In this document: piece by piece, positions 1-6,784 of the stretch | Layout of the letters: each line of letters begins with the position of its first letter | Position numbering within the stretch: the stretch's first letter is position 1 | Source of the DNA: UBA1738 sp045577675 | Lineage (GTDB): Bacteria; Bacillota; Clostridia; UBA1381 | DNA length: 22,005 nt | Direction: 5' to 3' | Assembly: GCA_045577675.1 (NCBI GenBank) | Contig: JAZNIV010000088.1 | Span: forward strand, 1-22,005 | Translations under genes and position numbers: made by a program | Notes under the pieces: model-generated | The model's input: the letters and a program-made list of their open reading frames with translations, nothing else | What the model was told of the DNA's origin: nothing | The model's database searches: none

Positions 1-139
1 GTCAGGAATTAAAAACTACCGTAGCATATAACTTGATTGTGAGGAATATGTGAGGGGAATCTAATAACACAATCTACACTCGTAGATGCCGGGGTGAATA
101 TGTTTTCGGACACGGGTTCAACTCCCGTCATCTCCACCA
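1..139 (+). ncRNA. ssrA: tmRNA, 3' portion (5' part lies outside the window)
   Basis: The stretch ends in a tRNA-like T arm and acceptor: GGACACGGGTTCAACTCCCG followed by TCATCTCCACCA, with an encoded CCA at 137-139. The preceding TCGTAGATGCC segment resembles the conserved 3' region of Firmicute tmRNAs, where TCGTAGA sits shortly before the T arm. tmRNA, with SmpB, rescues stalled ribosomes and tags nascent peptides for degradation. The tag-encoding part and the 5' half of the acceptor are upstream of the window, so the call rests on the 3' domain. smpB is on the opposite strand about 10.4 kb away. A hairpin terminator follows immediately. Confidence 0.9.
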
Positions 140-143
140 TAGA

Positions 144-190
144 AACAGAACGATTTAGATGACATTCTAGGTCGTTCTGTTTTTTATTTT
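144..190 (+). terminator. Rho-independent terminator of ssrA
   Basis: AACAGAACGA (144-153) pairs with TCGTTCTGTT (172-181). An inner TAGA/TCTA stem (156-159 with 166-169) extends the hairpin, and a T-rich tract runs to about 190. It begins five bases after the tmRNA CCA end. Confidence 0.85.
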
Positions 191-263
191 GAATATGATT
201 TTCTTATACAAATATAAACCTCCTTTAAAGTTATGATATAAATTGACAAATTTAGCAAAAATA

Positions 264-292
264 TTGCACTTTTTGGAAAAATATGTTATGAT
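264..292 (+). promoter_or_regulatory. Sigma-A-type promoter for the RelA/SpoT-domain gene
   Basis: TTGCAC (264-269) and TATGAT (287-292) are separated by 17 bases. The predicted transcription start is near 299, giving a leader of about 35 bases. A TTGACA at 243-248 has no matching -10 at the right distance. Confidence 0.6.
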
Positions 293-333
293 ATTTTTAT
301 AATATAACTAATTAGTTTTGTGTGGTGATTTGA

Positions 334-1431
334 GTGTCAAATAAATCTAACGTGATGAGGCAGTATGATAGCGAAAAAAATCTTTATCAAAATTTTGCTG
401 ATGCAGTAGTATACTTATTAAAAAGTCTTTTATTTAATGAAGATATCGAATGTAATGCGATAACATATCGTATTAAAGAACGTGAAAGTCTAAGCAGAAA
501 AATTGATGCTAAAGGAGACAAGTATGGAAACTTGTCAGATTTGACAGATATTGCGGGAATTCGTATAATTACTTATTATGCTGATGATGTGGATAGAATA
601 GCGAGTCTCGTAGAACATGAATTTGATGTGGATAGTGAAAATTCTATTGATAAGCGTAAGACATTGGAACCTGATAGATTTGGCTATTGCAGCGTGCATT
701 ATGTAGTTGGAATTCACAGAAAAAGGCTAGAGTTAGAAGAATATTCAGCATATGTTGGATTAAAATGTGAAATACAAATCAGGTCAGTCCTTCAACATGC
801 TTGGGCAGAGATTGAGCATGACTTAGGGTACAAAAGCGCTATAACATTACCACGTGAAATACGTCGCGATTTTTCTCGTTTGGCGGGTTTGTTGGAACTT
901 GCGGATAAAGAGTTTGATCAAATTCGAAATAAGTTAACTGAGTATAGGAGTGAGGCGGAGGAGAAAATCCATGATGAGGAATTTAAAGATGAGGAAATAG
1001 ATGCTATTTTGTTGGAAACGCTTATTAAAACAAATAGTGATATCATAGAGATTAATAATAAGATATCTCGCTATGCTGCTAAAAATTTTAAAGATGATTT
1101 AAATGAAGAAGATTATGCTAGAGCCATTAGAGAACTCAATTGGTTGAATGTTAAAACAATGGGGGATCTGCTTGAAGTTATAAATAATGACAAGGAACTA
1201 GCTATAGAGATAGCCCAAATTAAATTTAAGGAAAAAGATAAAGATGATGATAGTTATATTAATCGATTAATTGCATTTTTCTATTTATGTTATGCAAGAT
1301 TAATACATCAATCTGATGATAAGAAAGACTACATTAATTATTTATCTGATAACAATATAGGGAAACCCGGAGAAGCTAAAGATGAGTCGGCTAACGAATT
1401 ATTGCTAATAAGAAAGGAACTAATTGGTTAA
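334..1431 (+). CDS. Stand-alone RelA/SpoT-domain nucleotide pyrophosphotransferase (small-alarmone-synthetase or toxSAS-like)
   Basis: The 365-residue product has a RelA/SpoT synthetase domain in its first ~200 residues. Visible motifs are DIAGIRI (72-78), which carries the metal-binding Asp; FGYCSVHY (116-123), the G-loop with the nucleotide-stacking Tyr; EIQIR (146-150); and QHAWAEIEHDLGYK (154-167). There is no HD hydrolase domain, and the TGS/ACT regions of long RSH enzymes are absent. Residues ~200-365 are charged and look helical; I do not recognise them. Known relatives transfer pyrophosphate from ATP to GTP/GDP (alarmone synthesis); toxic relatives make ppApp or modify the tRNA CCA end. 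Which applies here cannot be read from the sequence. The start is GTG 334, with GGTGA five bases upstream. The gene has its own promoter and 3' hairpin. It is visibly AT-richer than the housekeeping genes, consistent with acquisition. Confidence 0.85.
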   Translation: MSNKSNVMRQYDSEKNLYQNFADAVVYLLKSLLFNEDIECNAITYRIKERESLSRKIDAKGDKYGNLSDLTDIAGIRIITYYADDVDRIASLVEHEFDVDSENSIDKRKTLEPDRFGYCSVHYVVGIHRKRLELEEYSAYVGLKCEIQIRSVLQHAWAEIEHDLGYKSAITLPREIRRDFSRLAGLLELADKEFDQIRNKLTEYRSEAEEKIHDEEFKDEEIDAILLETLIKTNSDIIEINNKISRYAAKNFKDDLNEEDYARAIRELNWLNVKTMGDLLEVINNDKELAIEIAQIKFKEKDKDDDSYINRLIAFFYLCYARLIHQSDDKKDYINYLSDNNIGKPGEAKDESANELLLIRKELIG

Positions 1432-1455
1432 CTTTTTACATTTTAAATCATCTAA

Positions 1456-1508
1456 TAGATGCAAGTGTTTATTTTTACTTGCATCTAAACCATTCGGTTT
1501 TTCTTTTT
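1456..1508 (+). terminator. Hairpin terminator after the RelA/SpoT-domain gene
   Basis: TAGATGCAAGT (1456-1466) pairs with ACTTGCATCTA (1477-1487). A small AAACC/GGTTT hairpin and a T-rich tract follow (to about 1508). The downstream gene has its own promoter overlapping the end of this tract. Confidence 0.7.
1481..1497 (+). repeat. Short recurring motif, middle copy
   Basis: GCATCTAAACCATTCGG matches the stretch at 2343-2359 at 15 of 17 positions. A shorter related form, TCTAGGTCGTTCTG, sits at 166-179 in the ssrA terminator. All three copies lie just downstream of a gene. Confidence 0.4.
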
Positions 1509-1535
1509 GACATTATAATATAGATGTGTTAAAAT
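1507..1535 (+). promoter_or_regulatory. Sigma-A-type promoter for the SHOCT-domain gene
   Basis: TTGACA (1507-1512) and TAAAAT (1530-1535) are exactly 17 bases apart. The transcript would start near 1542, giving a very short leader that begins at the GAGGAGGG ribosome binding site. Confidence 0.65.
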
Positions 1536-1555
1536 TATATTGAGGAGGGATCATA

Positions 1556-2350
1556 ATGGATAGTAGAATTATTATAAAAAGAGAATCTTCTTTTTATTAT
1601 TGGTCAAAAAAATATAAGGTAGAAATAGATGATGTTGTTATAGGAGAATTAGCGAATGGTGAAACGATAGAATCAAATATAAGTATAGGGAGTCATAAAA
1701 TATGTTTTATTCCTGTTGGCGTATTTGCTAAATGTGAGAAGACAGTAAATGTTAATATAACAGAAAGTGCCACTACTTTTGAAATATACGCAACACTAGA
1801 TAAATTAAATGGAAAAATAATATTAAAAGAAAATAATCCTGGTGATAAATCTATCATAGAGGAATACAAAAATGATAATCAGAGCAACAATGGTGCTGTG
1901 TATACACTAAAAGGTGATAACGGACAACTTTATGTATATGAGAATAAAATTGAAATAACAAGGAAAGGTATTTTCGCGCTAGCGTTTCAAGGGTTAAAAG
2001 GTACAAAAACTATTCCTATATCAGAGATAAAGAGTATACAGGTGAAACGTGCCGGATTAATGGTTGGTTATATCCAGTTTGGTTTAGGAGGCGGAATTGA
2101 GGGACAACATGGTGTTAAAGAGGCTAATTACGATGAAAATACGGTTACATTTTATCGCGCAGACAATGAATATGTACAGGAGATAAAGGAATTTATAGAA
2201 AGTGTAATGTTAAACAAGGGAAAAATGAACAATCCAACAAGACCAAATTCTAATGCCGAGGAATTAAGAAAATATGCAGAACTATTAAAAGAAGGAATTA
2301 TAAGTAAAGAAGAATTTGATGCAAAGAAAAAACAACTTCTTGGCATCTAA
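1556..2350 (+). CDS. PH-like (DUF4429-type) protein with C-terminal SHOCT domain, function unknown
   Basis: The 264-residue product has three parts. The N-terminal ~90 residues are beta-rich and resemble PEGA/DUF2846-like sandwich domains. The middle (about 115-210) contains ENKIEITRKG, KTIPISEIKSIQV and a glycine-rich IQFGLGGG, the pattern I associate with DUF4429/bacterial PH-like domains. The C-terminus (about 234-264) is a SHOCT motif, short and helical: EELRKYAELLKEGIISKEEF. SHOCT segments usually sit at protein ends and are thought to mediate oligomerisation; no enzymatic function is implied. There is no signal peptide or membrane helix, so it is probably cytosolic. The start ATG 1556 has GAGGAGGG upstream. 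Its own promoter and the intervening terminator argue against an operon with the RelA/SpoT-domain gene. Its base composition is AT-rich like that neighbour. Confidence 0.7.
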   Translation: MDSRIIIKRESSFYYWSKKYKVEIDDVVIGELANGETIESNISIGSHKICFIPVGVFAKCEKTVNVNITESATTFEIYATLDKLNGKIILKENNPGDKSIIEEYKNDNQSNNGAVYTLKGDNGQLYVYENKIEITRKGIFALAFQGLKGTKTIPISEIKSIQVKRAGLMVGYIQFGLGGGIEGQHGVKEANYDENTVTFYRADNEYVQEIKEFIESVMLNKGKMNNPTRPNSNAEELRKYAELLKEGIISKEEFDAKKKQLLGI

Positions 2351-2359
2351 ATCGTTCGG
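2343..2359 (+). repeat. Short recurring motif, distal copy
   Basis: GCATCTAAATCGTTCGG overlaps the stop codon of the SHOCT gene. It matches 1481-1497 at 15 of 17 positions. Its CATCTAAATCGTTC (2344-2357) is also an exact 14-base inverted match to 148-161 in the ssrA terminator. Confidence 0.4.
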
Positions 2360-2393
2360 ATCTTCCACGTCGCAGCAAACTGCGCTGCAATCA

Positions 2394-2420
2394 AAAAGAC
2401 CGTTATTTGAACGGTCTTTT
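2394..2420. terminator. Bidirectional terminator between the SHOCT gene and murC
   Basis: AAAAGACCGTT (2394-2404) pairs with AACGGTCTTTT (2410-2420) around a five-base loop. There is a T-tract on both strands, so it can serve the plus-strand SHOCT gene and the minus-strand murC. Confidence 0.85.
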
Positions 2421-2476
2421 ATCATATGGTCAGCTGCTACTCCTTTTTCGTAAAAAGTAATGTTCAAGTCGGCATA

Positions 2477-3856
2477 TTATTTACACAAGTTATCCGCAAT
2501 ATCAACAACGTTTCCTGCGCCCATGGTAAATACCAAATCATTCGGTAAAAGTTCTTTTTTTAGAGTATTTTCAATTTCTTCAAAGGCTTCTATATATCTG
2601 ACCTTAACACCGCGTTTTTCAATCTCCCTTGCCAAATTTTCAGCCTTGGTTACACCATCGGGTTTTTCGCGTGCTGCATAAATATCAGTTATAATAAGCT
2701 CGTCAACATTATCGAAGCTTTCGCAAAATTCCTTCCACAAAGCTTTTGTTCTGGAATAGGTATGAGGCTGAAAAATGCACCAAAGACGGTTATGGTCAAA
2801 TTCCTTGGCTGACTTTAATGTTGCTTTTATTTCGGTAGGATGGTGTGCGTAGTCGTCAATTATAACGGCACCGCAAACTTCACCTTTTTTTTCGAAACGT
2901 CTGTGAGCACCGGAAAATTCCTCAATACCTTTTTTTGCAAGAGTAATATCGGCGTTCCATATATCGCATACTGCGGCAACCGCAAGTGCATTTAAAACGT
3001 TATGCTCACCGGGAACGTTAAGGCTTAGGCTACACATAAAATCATCATCATGCCAAACCTCAAAGGATGGAAAGCCTGCTTTATACTCAAGGTTTTCGGC
3101 ATGATATTCATATTCTGCTCCTATGCCGTAATAGACAACGTCAAGACCAGAGCCGTAAAGCGCTTTTCTGACATTTTCATCAGCACCGGATGCAACAACC
3201 CAGCCTTTATCACGGGTAAGCTCGGCATAGCTTCGGAAGCTTTCGATTATTTCGTCAATTCCTGAGAAGAAATCAAGATGGTCCTCGTCAATGTTGGTGA
3301 TCACAGCAACAGTCGGGAAGAAGCTTAAAAAGCTGTTAGTGTATTCGCAAGCCTCGGTAATAAAATAATCTGAATTTGTTGCTTTGATGTTACCGCCGAT
3401 TATGTCAAGCTCACCGCCGACACTTACAGTCGGGTCAAGCCCTGCGGAAATTAATGCATGGCATAGCATAGAGGTGGTCGTGGTTTTTCCGTGTGTACCT
3501 GCGATTCCGGCAGCGTTTGGATACATCTTCATTATTGCTCCCAAAAACTCTGCACGGGTTATAAGGCGGATATTTTTTTCCTTTGCTGCCTGCATTTCGG
3601 GATTGTCATCATGAACTGCCGCAGTGTGAACAACAAGACCTGAGCCTTCAACGTTTTTTGCATCATGTCCTATAAAGACAGATGCACCAAGTGCCTCAAG
3701 CTTATCGGTTATATGTGATTTAGCTCTGTCGGAGCCGGTCACCTTAAAACCGTTTTTTATCATAATCTGTGCCAGCCCGCTCATACTGATTCCGCCTATG
3801 CCGATAAAATGTATTCGTGTAGATTTATCTATTTGACTTAAATCGAAGCTTGTCAT
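2477..3856 (-). CDS. murC: UDP-N-acetylmuramate--L-alanine ligase
   Basis: MurC adds L-alanine to UDP-MurNAc with ATP hydrolysis, the first amino-acid step of cytoplasmic peptidoglycan precursor synthesis. The 459-residue length is normal for the family. Visible features are the N-terminal Rossmann motif HFIGIGGISMSGLA (16-29), the Mur-ligase P-loop GTHGKTTTT (120-128), NIDEDHLDFF in the central domain, and AHRRFEKKGE plus DDYAHHPTEI leading into the C-terminal domain. The start has TAGGAGAG upstream on the minus strand. It appears monocistronic, is transcribed away from spoVG, and ends at the shared hairpin 2394-2420. A TATAAT-like -10 lies at 3888-3893 (minus) without a convincing -35. Confidence 0.97.
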   Translation of the reverse strand: MTSFDLSQIDKSTRIHFIGIGGISMSGLAQIMIKNGFKVTGSDRAKSHITDKLEALGASVFIGHDAKNVEGSGLVVHTAAVHDDNPEMQAAKEKNIRLITRAEFLGAIMKMYPNAAGIAGTHGKTTTTSMLCHALISAGLDPTVSVGGELDIIGGNIKATNSDYFITEACEYTNSFLSFFPTVAVITNIDEDHLDFFSGIDEIIESFRSYAELTRDKGWVVASGADENVRKALYGSGLDVVYYGIGAEYEYHAENLEYKAGFPSFEVWHDDDFMCSLSLNVPGEHNVLNALAVAAVCDIWNADITLAKKGIEEFSGAHRRFEKKGEVCGAVIIDDYAHHPTEIKATLKSAKEFDHNRLWCIFQPHTYSRTKALWKEFCESFDNVDELIITDIYAAREKPDGVTKAENLAREIEKRGVKVRYIEAFEEIENTLKKELLPNDLVFTMGAGNVVDIADNLCK

Positions 3857-4030
3857 AATTAATCTCTCCTATAATTTGCTAAAATTAATTATATACCTTT
3901 TCACAAAAAAATAAAACCTATTTGGTAAAAATGTAAAAAAAACGAAATATAGGAAATTGTCGAAATATAAAAAATACACAATTGATTTGTGTAAAAGTAA
4001 CAAAAAAAGCAGTAATTTAGATTTAATATA

Positions 4031-4059
4031 TTGACACTTGTGATACATAAATGTATAAT
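4031..4059 (+). promoter_or_regulatory. Consensus sigma-A promoter for spoVG
   Basis: TTGACA (4031-4036) and TATAAT (4054-4059), spaced by exactly 17 bases, are a perfect consensus match. The transcript would start near 4066, leaving a leader of about 70 bases. In Bacillus subtilis spoVG is driven by sigma-H; I see no sigma-H-like element here. Confidence 0.75.
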
Positions 4060-4134
4060 TATTTTAAGTGGGCGAAAACATCTTAGATATAACACCAATA
4101 CGGCTTAAAAAAGCTTTGGAAGGTGGTGAGTTCT

Positions 4135-4404
4135 GTGGAAATTACAGACATCAGAGTAAAGAAGGTTGCAAGTGAAGGGAAAATGAAAGCAGTTGTTTCT
4201 GTCACTTTTGACAACGCATTCGTTGTTCATGACATTAAGGTCATTGAAGGGCAGGAAAAATTGTTTACGGCTATGCCGTCAAGAAGAACTCCCGAAAATG
4301 AGTTCAAGGATATCGCACATCCTATCAACTCAGAAATGCGGGAGATGCTGGAAACAGCTATTATTTCCAAATATAACGAAGCAATTCTTGCTGAAGACGA
4401 ATAA
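4135..4404 (+). CDS. spoVG: Septation/regulatory protein SpoVG
   Basis: SpoVG is a small conserved nucleic-acid-binding regulator linked to sporulation septation and other post-transcriptional control in Firmicutes. The 89-residue product starts EITDIRVKKV and contains MKAVVSVTFDNAFVVHDIKV and AMPSRRTPENEFKDIAHPIN, the family core. I chose GTG 4135 over the upstream in-frame GTG 4123, because AAGGTGGTGA ends about five bases before 4135 and the product then starts exactly like other SpoVGs. It stands alone between a consensus promoter and a terminator, unlike the purR-yabJ-spoVG context of Bacillus. Confidence 0.95.
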   Translation: MEITDIRVKKVASEGKMKAVVSVTFDNAFVVHDIKVIEGQEKLFTAMPSRRTPENEFKDIAHPINSEMREMLETAIISKYNEAILAEDE

Positions 4405-4411
4405 ATAGAAA

Positions 4412-4441
4412 CACCGATGCTGCCGTGTCGGTGATTTTTAT
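4412..4441 (+). terminator. Terminator of spoVG
   Basis: CACCGA (4412-4417) pairs with TCGGTG (4428-4433), followed by ATTTTTATTTC. It lies seven bases after the spoVG stop. Confidence 0.7.
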
Positions 4442-4518
4442 TTCTCTGAAAAACTGCAAAATTGTTATTTTAGAAGCTATTATGCATGTACCTTTTTGAT
4501 ATTTTTCTTGTTTTGGTA

Positions 4519-4547
4519 TTGCATTAGCAGGGTAAATGTTGTATAAT
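4519..4547 (+). promoter_or_regulatory. Promoter of the ribU riboswitch transcript
   Basis: TTGCAT (4519-4524) and TATAAT (4542-4547) are 17 bases apart. The predicted start is at the 5' edge of the FMN aptamer. Confidence 0.65.
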
Positions 4548-4552
4548 ATCAA

Positions 4553-4659
4553 TATCTTCGGGGCAGGGTGAAAGTCCCTACCGGTGGTAAAAGTCCACGA
4601 GCATTTGCAAATTCGGTGTAATTCCGAAACCGACGGTATAGTCCGGATGGGAGAAGATG
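4553..4659 (+). promoter_or_regulatory. FMN riboswitch (RFN element)
   Basis: The conserved RFN blocks appear in order: ATCTTCGGGGCAGGGTGAAA, CCCTACCGG, GTCCACGAGC, GGTGTAATTCCG, ACCGACGGTATAGTCCGGAT and GGGAGAAGAT. P1 is formed by ATCTTC (4554-4559) and GAAGAT (4653-4658). The aptamer senses flavin mononucleotide and lies upstream of a riboflavin transporter gene, which is its standard target. Confidence 0.97.
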
Positions 4660-4670
4660 TGTTTTGATTT

Positions 4671-4705
4671 GCACCCGGAGAAATGTTTCTTGGGGGGCTT
4701 TTTTT
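4671..4705 (+). terminator. Riboswitch expression platform: terminator that also hides the ribU ribosome binding site
   Basis: GCACCC (4671-4676) and AGAAA (4679-4683) pair with TTTCT (4686-4690) and GGGGGGC (4692-4698). Seven T residues (4699-4705) abut the ATG at 4706. The G-run in the 3' arm is the only Shine-Dalgarno-like sequence for ribU, so the same hairpin can stop transcription and mask initiation. Confidence 0.75.
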
Positions 4706-5242
4706 ATGAATAAAAACCGAATTAACTATATTGTAAAGATCGGAGCTTTTGCTGCTATTGCATTTGTTTTGCAGGTTATCGGAAGTATGATGTCCATTAA
4801 GGTCGCAGGATTTTTGGAGGTGGAGTTTTCCGATATTCCGGCTATGATTATTGCCTTTGCAATGGGACCTGTTGCCGGGGTTATGGTGGAGCTTATAAAA
4901 AACCTGCTCCACTTAACTATGTCTTCTACCGGCTTTGTAGGAGAATTTGCGAATTTTGTTGTAAACGGTATTTTTGTTTTTGTGTGCGGAGCGGTCTACA
5001 GCCGAAGTAAAACAAAGAAAAATGCAGTTATATCACTTTGTACGGCAACAGCGGCACTTGTTATTGCAGGGGTTTTTGTTAATCTATACATTATGTTGCC
5101 GCTTTATATGCCCGCAGCGTCTCAGGCAGAGAGACTAAATCTTGCACTGTTTACCATTGCACCGTTTAATTTATGTAGAGGTGCGGTTTTATCAGTTATT
5201 ACAATTCTCATATACAAAAGAATTTCGGGGCTTATAAAATAG
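4706..5242 (+). CDS. ribU: Riboflavin transporter, ECF S component
   Basis: RibU is the substrate-binding membrane subunit of an energy-coupling-factor importer for riboflavin; the shared ATPases and T component would be encoded elsewhere. The 178-residue product is very hydrophobic with five to six membrane segments. It has the family stretch VEFSDIPAMIIAFAMGP, then ELIKNLLHLTMSSTGFVGE and the downstream NFVVNG segment. The ATG at 4706 is chosen because translation upstream of it would read through the attenuator hairpin and there is a G-rich ribosome binding site at 4692-4697. Control by FMN is clear from the riboswitch. The stop overlaps the comFC start by one base. Confidence 0.93.
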   Translation: MNKNRINYIVKIGAFAAIAFVLQVIGSMMSIKVAGFLEVEFSDIPAMIIAFAMGPVAGVMVELIKNLLHLTMSSTGFVGEFANFVVNGIFVFVCGAVYSRSKTKKNAVISLCTATAALVIAGVFVNLYIMLPLYMPAASQAERLNLALFTIAPFNLCRGAVLSVITILIYKRISGLIK

Positions 5243-5901
5243 TGTTGTTCGGAAAAAGAGGCTTGTGCATACTTTGTAAAAGGTATAAGGATTCGGGCAA
5301 AATACACTTTATACATAATGATATTGCTGTATGTGAGGAATGTTATAAAAAGCTTAAAACAACAAAAGATAAAACCTTTGATGGCAAGGATAATATAAAA
5401 ATTGTTCTGTCGCCGTATATGTATGAGGGAAGTCTAAGGAATGCCATCAAGGAATACAAATTCTCGGGACAACGGCTATATGGGAATTTGTTTGGTAAAA
5501 TGCTCGCAGAGGAGCTAAAAGAGCATATCTGGCTTTCGGAATATGACTGCATTATTCCTGTGCCACTTCACGAAATAAGACTTGCAGAACGTGGATATAA
5601 CCAGGCAGAAATACTTGCAAAGGAAATTTCGGATTGGCTTATGCTACCGCTTGTAAATGATGCTTTAGTGCGTCTTAGAAACACTGAAAGGCAAAGCCGT
5701 TTAAGAGGTGCAGCACGAATAGAAAATGTTAAGGGTGCATTTGGTGCTTTTGGGAATTTTGTGAAAGGTAAAAAGATAATATTAGTGGACGATATTTATA
5801 CAATGGGAGAAACAACACGTGCTTGTGCAGAAGCTTTAAAAACTGAAGGTGCTGATGATATAGCGGTGGTCACACTATCTGTTAAAAAATATGAAAAGTA
5901 A
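5242..5901 (+). CDS. comFC: ComF family phosphoribosyltransferase-like protein
   Basis: ComF/ComFC proteins have a phosphoribosyltransferase fold and are needed for DNA uptake in competent bacteria, probably at the stage of handling single-stranded DNA in the cytoplasm. The 219-residue product has an N-terminal zinc-ribbon pattern (CILC near residue 9, CEEC near residue 32), the ERGYNQAEILA segment, and the PRPP-binding loop ILVDDIYTMGETTRA near residue 180. The GTG at 5242 shares its first base with the ribU stop (TAGTG), suggesting translational coupling; TTG at 5245 is an alternative. Being behind an FMN riboswitch and ribU is not the usual comFA/comFC setting. No comFA is in the window. 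Confidence 0.88.
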   Translation: MLFGKRGLCILCKRYKDSGKIHFIHNDIAVCEECYKKLKTTKDKTFDGKDNIKIVLSPYMYEGSLRNAIKEYKFSGQRLYGNLFGKMLAEELKEHIWLSEYDCIIPVPLHEIRLAERGYNQAEILAKEISDWLMLPLVNDALVRLRNTERQSRLRGAARIENVKGAFGAFGNFVKGKKIILVDDIYTMGETTRACAEALKTEGADDIAVVTLSVKKYEK

Positions 5902-5906
5902 AATAT

Positions 5907-5953
5907 AAAAACCGTATAACGCGGCTAAAATAGCTGTATTATACGGTTTTTTT
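5907..5953. terminator. Bidirectional terminator between comFC and prmC
   Basis: AAAAACCGTATAA (5907-5919) pairs with TTATACGGTTTTT (5939-5951), with an inner GCTA/TAGC stem. The right arm contains the prmC stop codon (5939-5941), so the hairpin serves both converging transcripts. Confidence 0.85.
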
Positions 5954-6784
5954 GTATCCTGCAACAACTCTTTCGTTGCCGCATAAATCTTTTATAATTT
6001 CAATCTTTTCAAAATCCTTCTGCATTAATTCGGAAACATCCTTGCCTTGATTATATCCTATCTCAAATATAAGCATACCGCCGTCGTGTAAAAGTGATGG
6101 TGCCAAATCGCAGATTCTTCTGTAGAATTTTAACCCGTCCATACCGCCGTCAAGTGCAACCTGCGGCTCAAAATCCCGAACCTCTTTATCAAGAGTTTGA
6201 ATTACGTGGGTTTCAATATAGGGAGGGTTTGACGTGATAACGTCATATTGCCCTTTGGGGCAGCTTTCTAAAATATCGCAAATCTCAAAAGCGGCACGAT
6301 CCGAAAGCTGCAGCTTAGCTGCATTTTTCCGTGCCAGCTCTGCTGCTTTTGTGCTTATGTCAAGACCACGTACAAATGCGTGCTTATTGTAAAATGCGAT
6401 GCTTAACGGTATGCAGCCGGTGCCTGTTCCTATATCTAAAAGCGAAAGACTTTTATTTTTTGTTTTATCAAGAACATATTCAACCAATGTTTCGGTGTCT
6501 GCTCTTGGAATAAGTACGTCAGGAGTGACATCAAATTCAAGGGACATAAATTCCTGTGTGCCGAGAATATATTGGAGTGGTTCACATAAAATGCGTCGGT
6601 CTGTAAGCTGCTGTATTAAATCTATGTGCTGTTTTTTGCAGGGAGTGTTATGCTTTAGCACTAAATCGGTTGCGGAAAGCCCTGTTACATGCCGCACAAG
6701 CTGATGTGCCTCAAATACAGGGTTATCATTTCCGCTTTCCCTGAGTTTTTGTGTTGTATTTTTCAGTAACTCTTTTATTACCAT
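5939..6784 (-). CDS. prmC: Peptide chain release factor N5-glutamine methyltransferase
   Basis: PrmC methylates the glutamine of the GGQ motif in release factors RF1/RF2 using S-adenosylmethionine. The 281-residue product has the N-terminal helical substrate-binding domain, LIPRADTETLVE (91-102), the SAM-binding LDIGTGTGCI (116-125), and the catalytic NPPY (186-189). Its start overlaps the end of the DUF1385 gene by seven bases, so the two form an operon. Many Clostridia have prfA next to these genes; here the operon ends at prmC. Length is normal. Confidence 0.96.
   Translation of the reverse strand: MVIKELLKNTTQKLRESGNDNPVFEAHQLVRHVTGLSATDLVLKHNTPCKKQHIDLIQQLTDRRILCEPLQYILGTQEFMSLEFDVTPDVLIPRADTETLVEYVLDKTKNKSLSLLDIGTGTGCIPLSIAFYNKHAFVRGLDISTKAAELARKNAAKLQLSDRAAFEICDILESCPKGQYDVITSNPPYIETHVIQTLDKEVRDFEPQVALDGGMDGLKFYRRICDLAPSLLHDGGMLIFEIGYNQGKDVSELMQKDFEKIEIIKDLCGNERVVAGYKKTV

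Noticed and set aside
2371..2384. CGCAG-CAAA-CTGCG mini-hairpin as a repeated palindromic element
   Set aside because: Only one copy is in the window and it is too short to separate from chance.
2341..2480. Possible duplicate of the tmRNA 3' end (an attR) closing a classical integrative island
   Set aside because: GGATCTTCCACGT only loosely resembles TCATCTCCACCAT, and no T-arm duplicate or integrase gene is present within the window, so a classical tmRNA-integrated island is not shown.
3901..4030. Minus-strand open frame and AT-rich tract between murC and spoVG
   Set aside because: The product is low-complexity, driven by AT-rich composition; I see nothing but promoter sequence in this gap.
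4361..4912. 183-codon minus-strand open frame over the riboswitch
   Set aside because: It is antisense to the FMN aptamer and ribU start, has no ribosome binding site and resembles no family.
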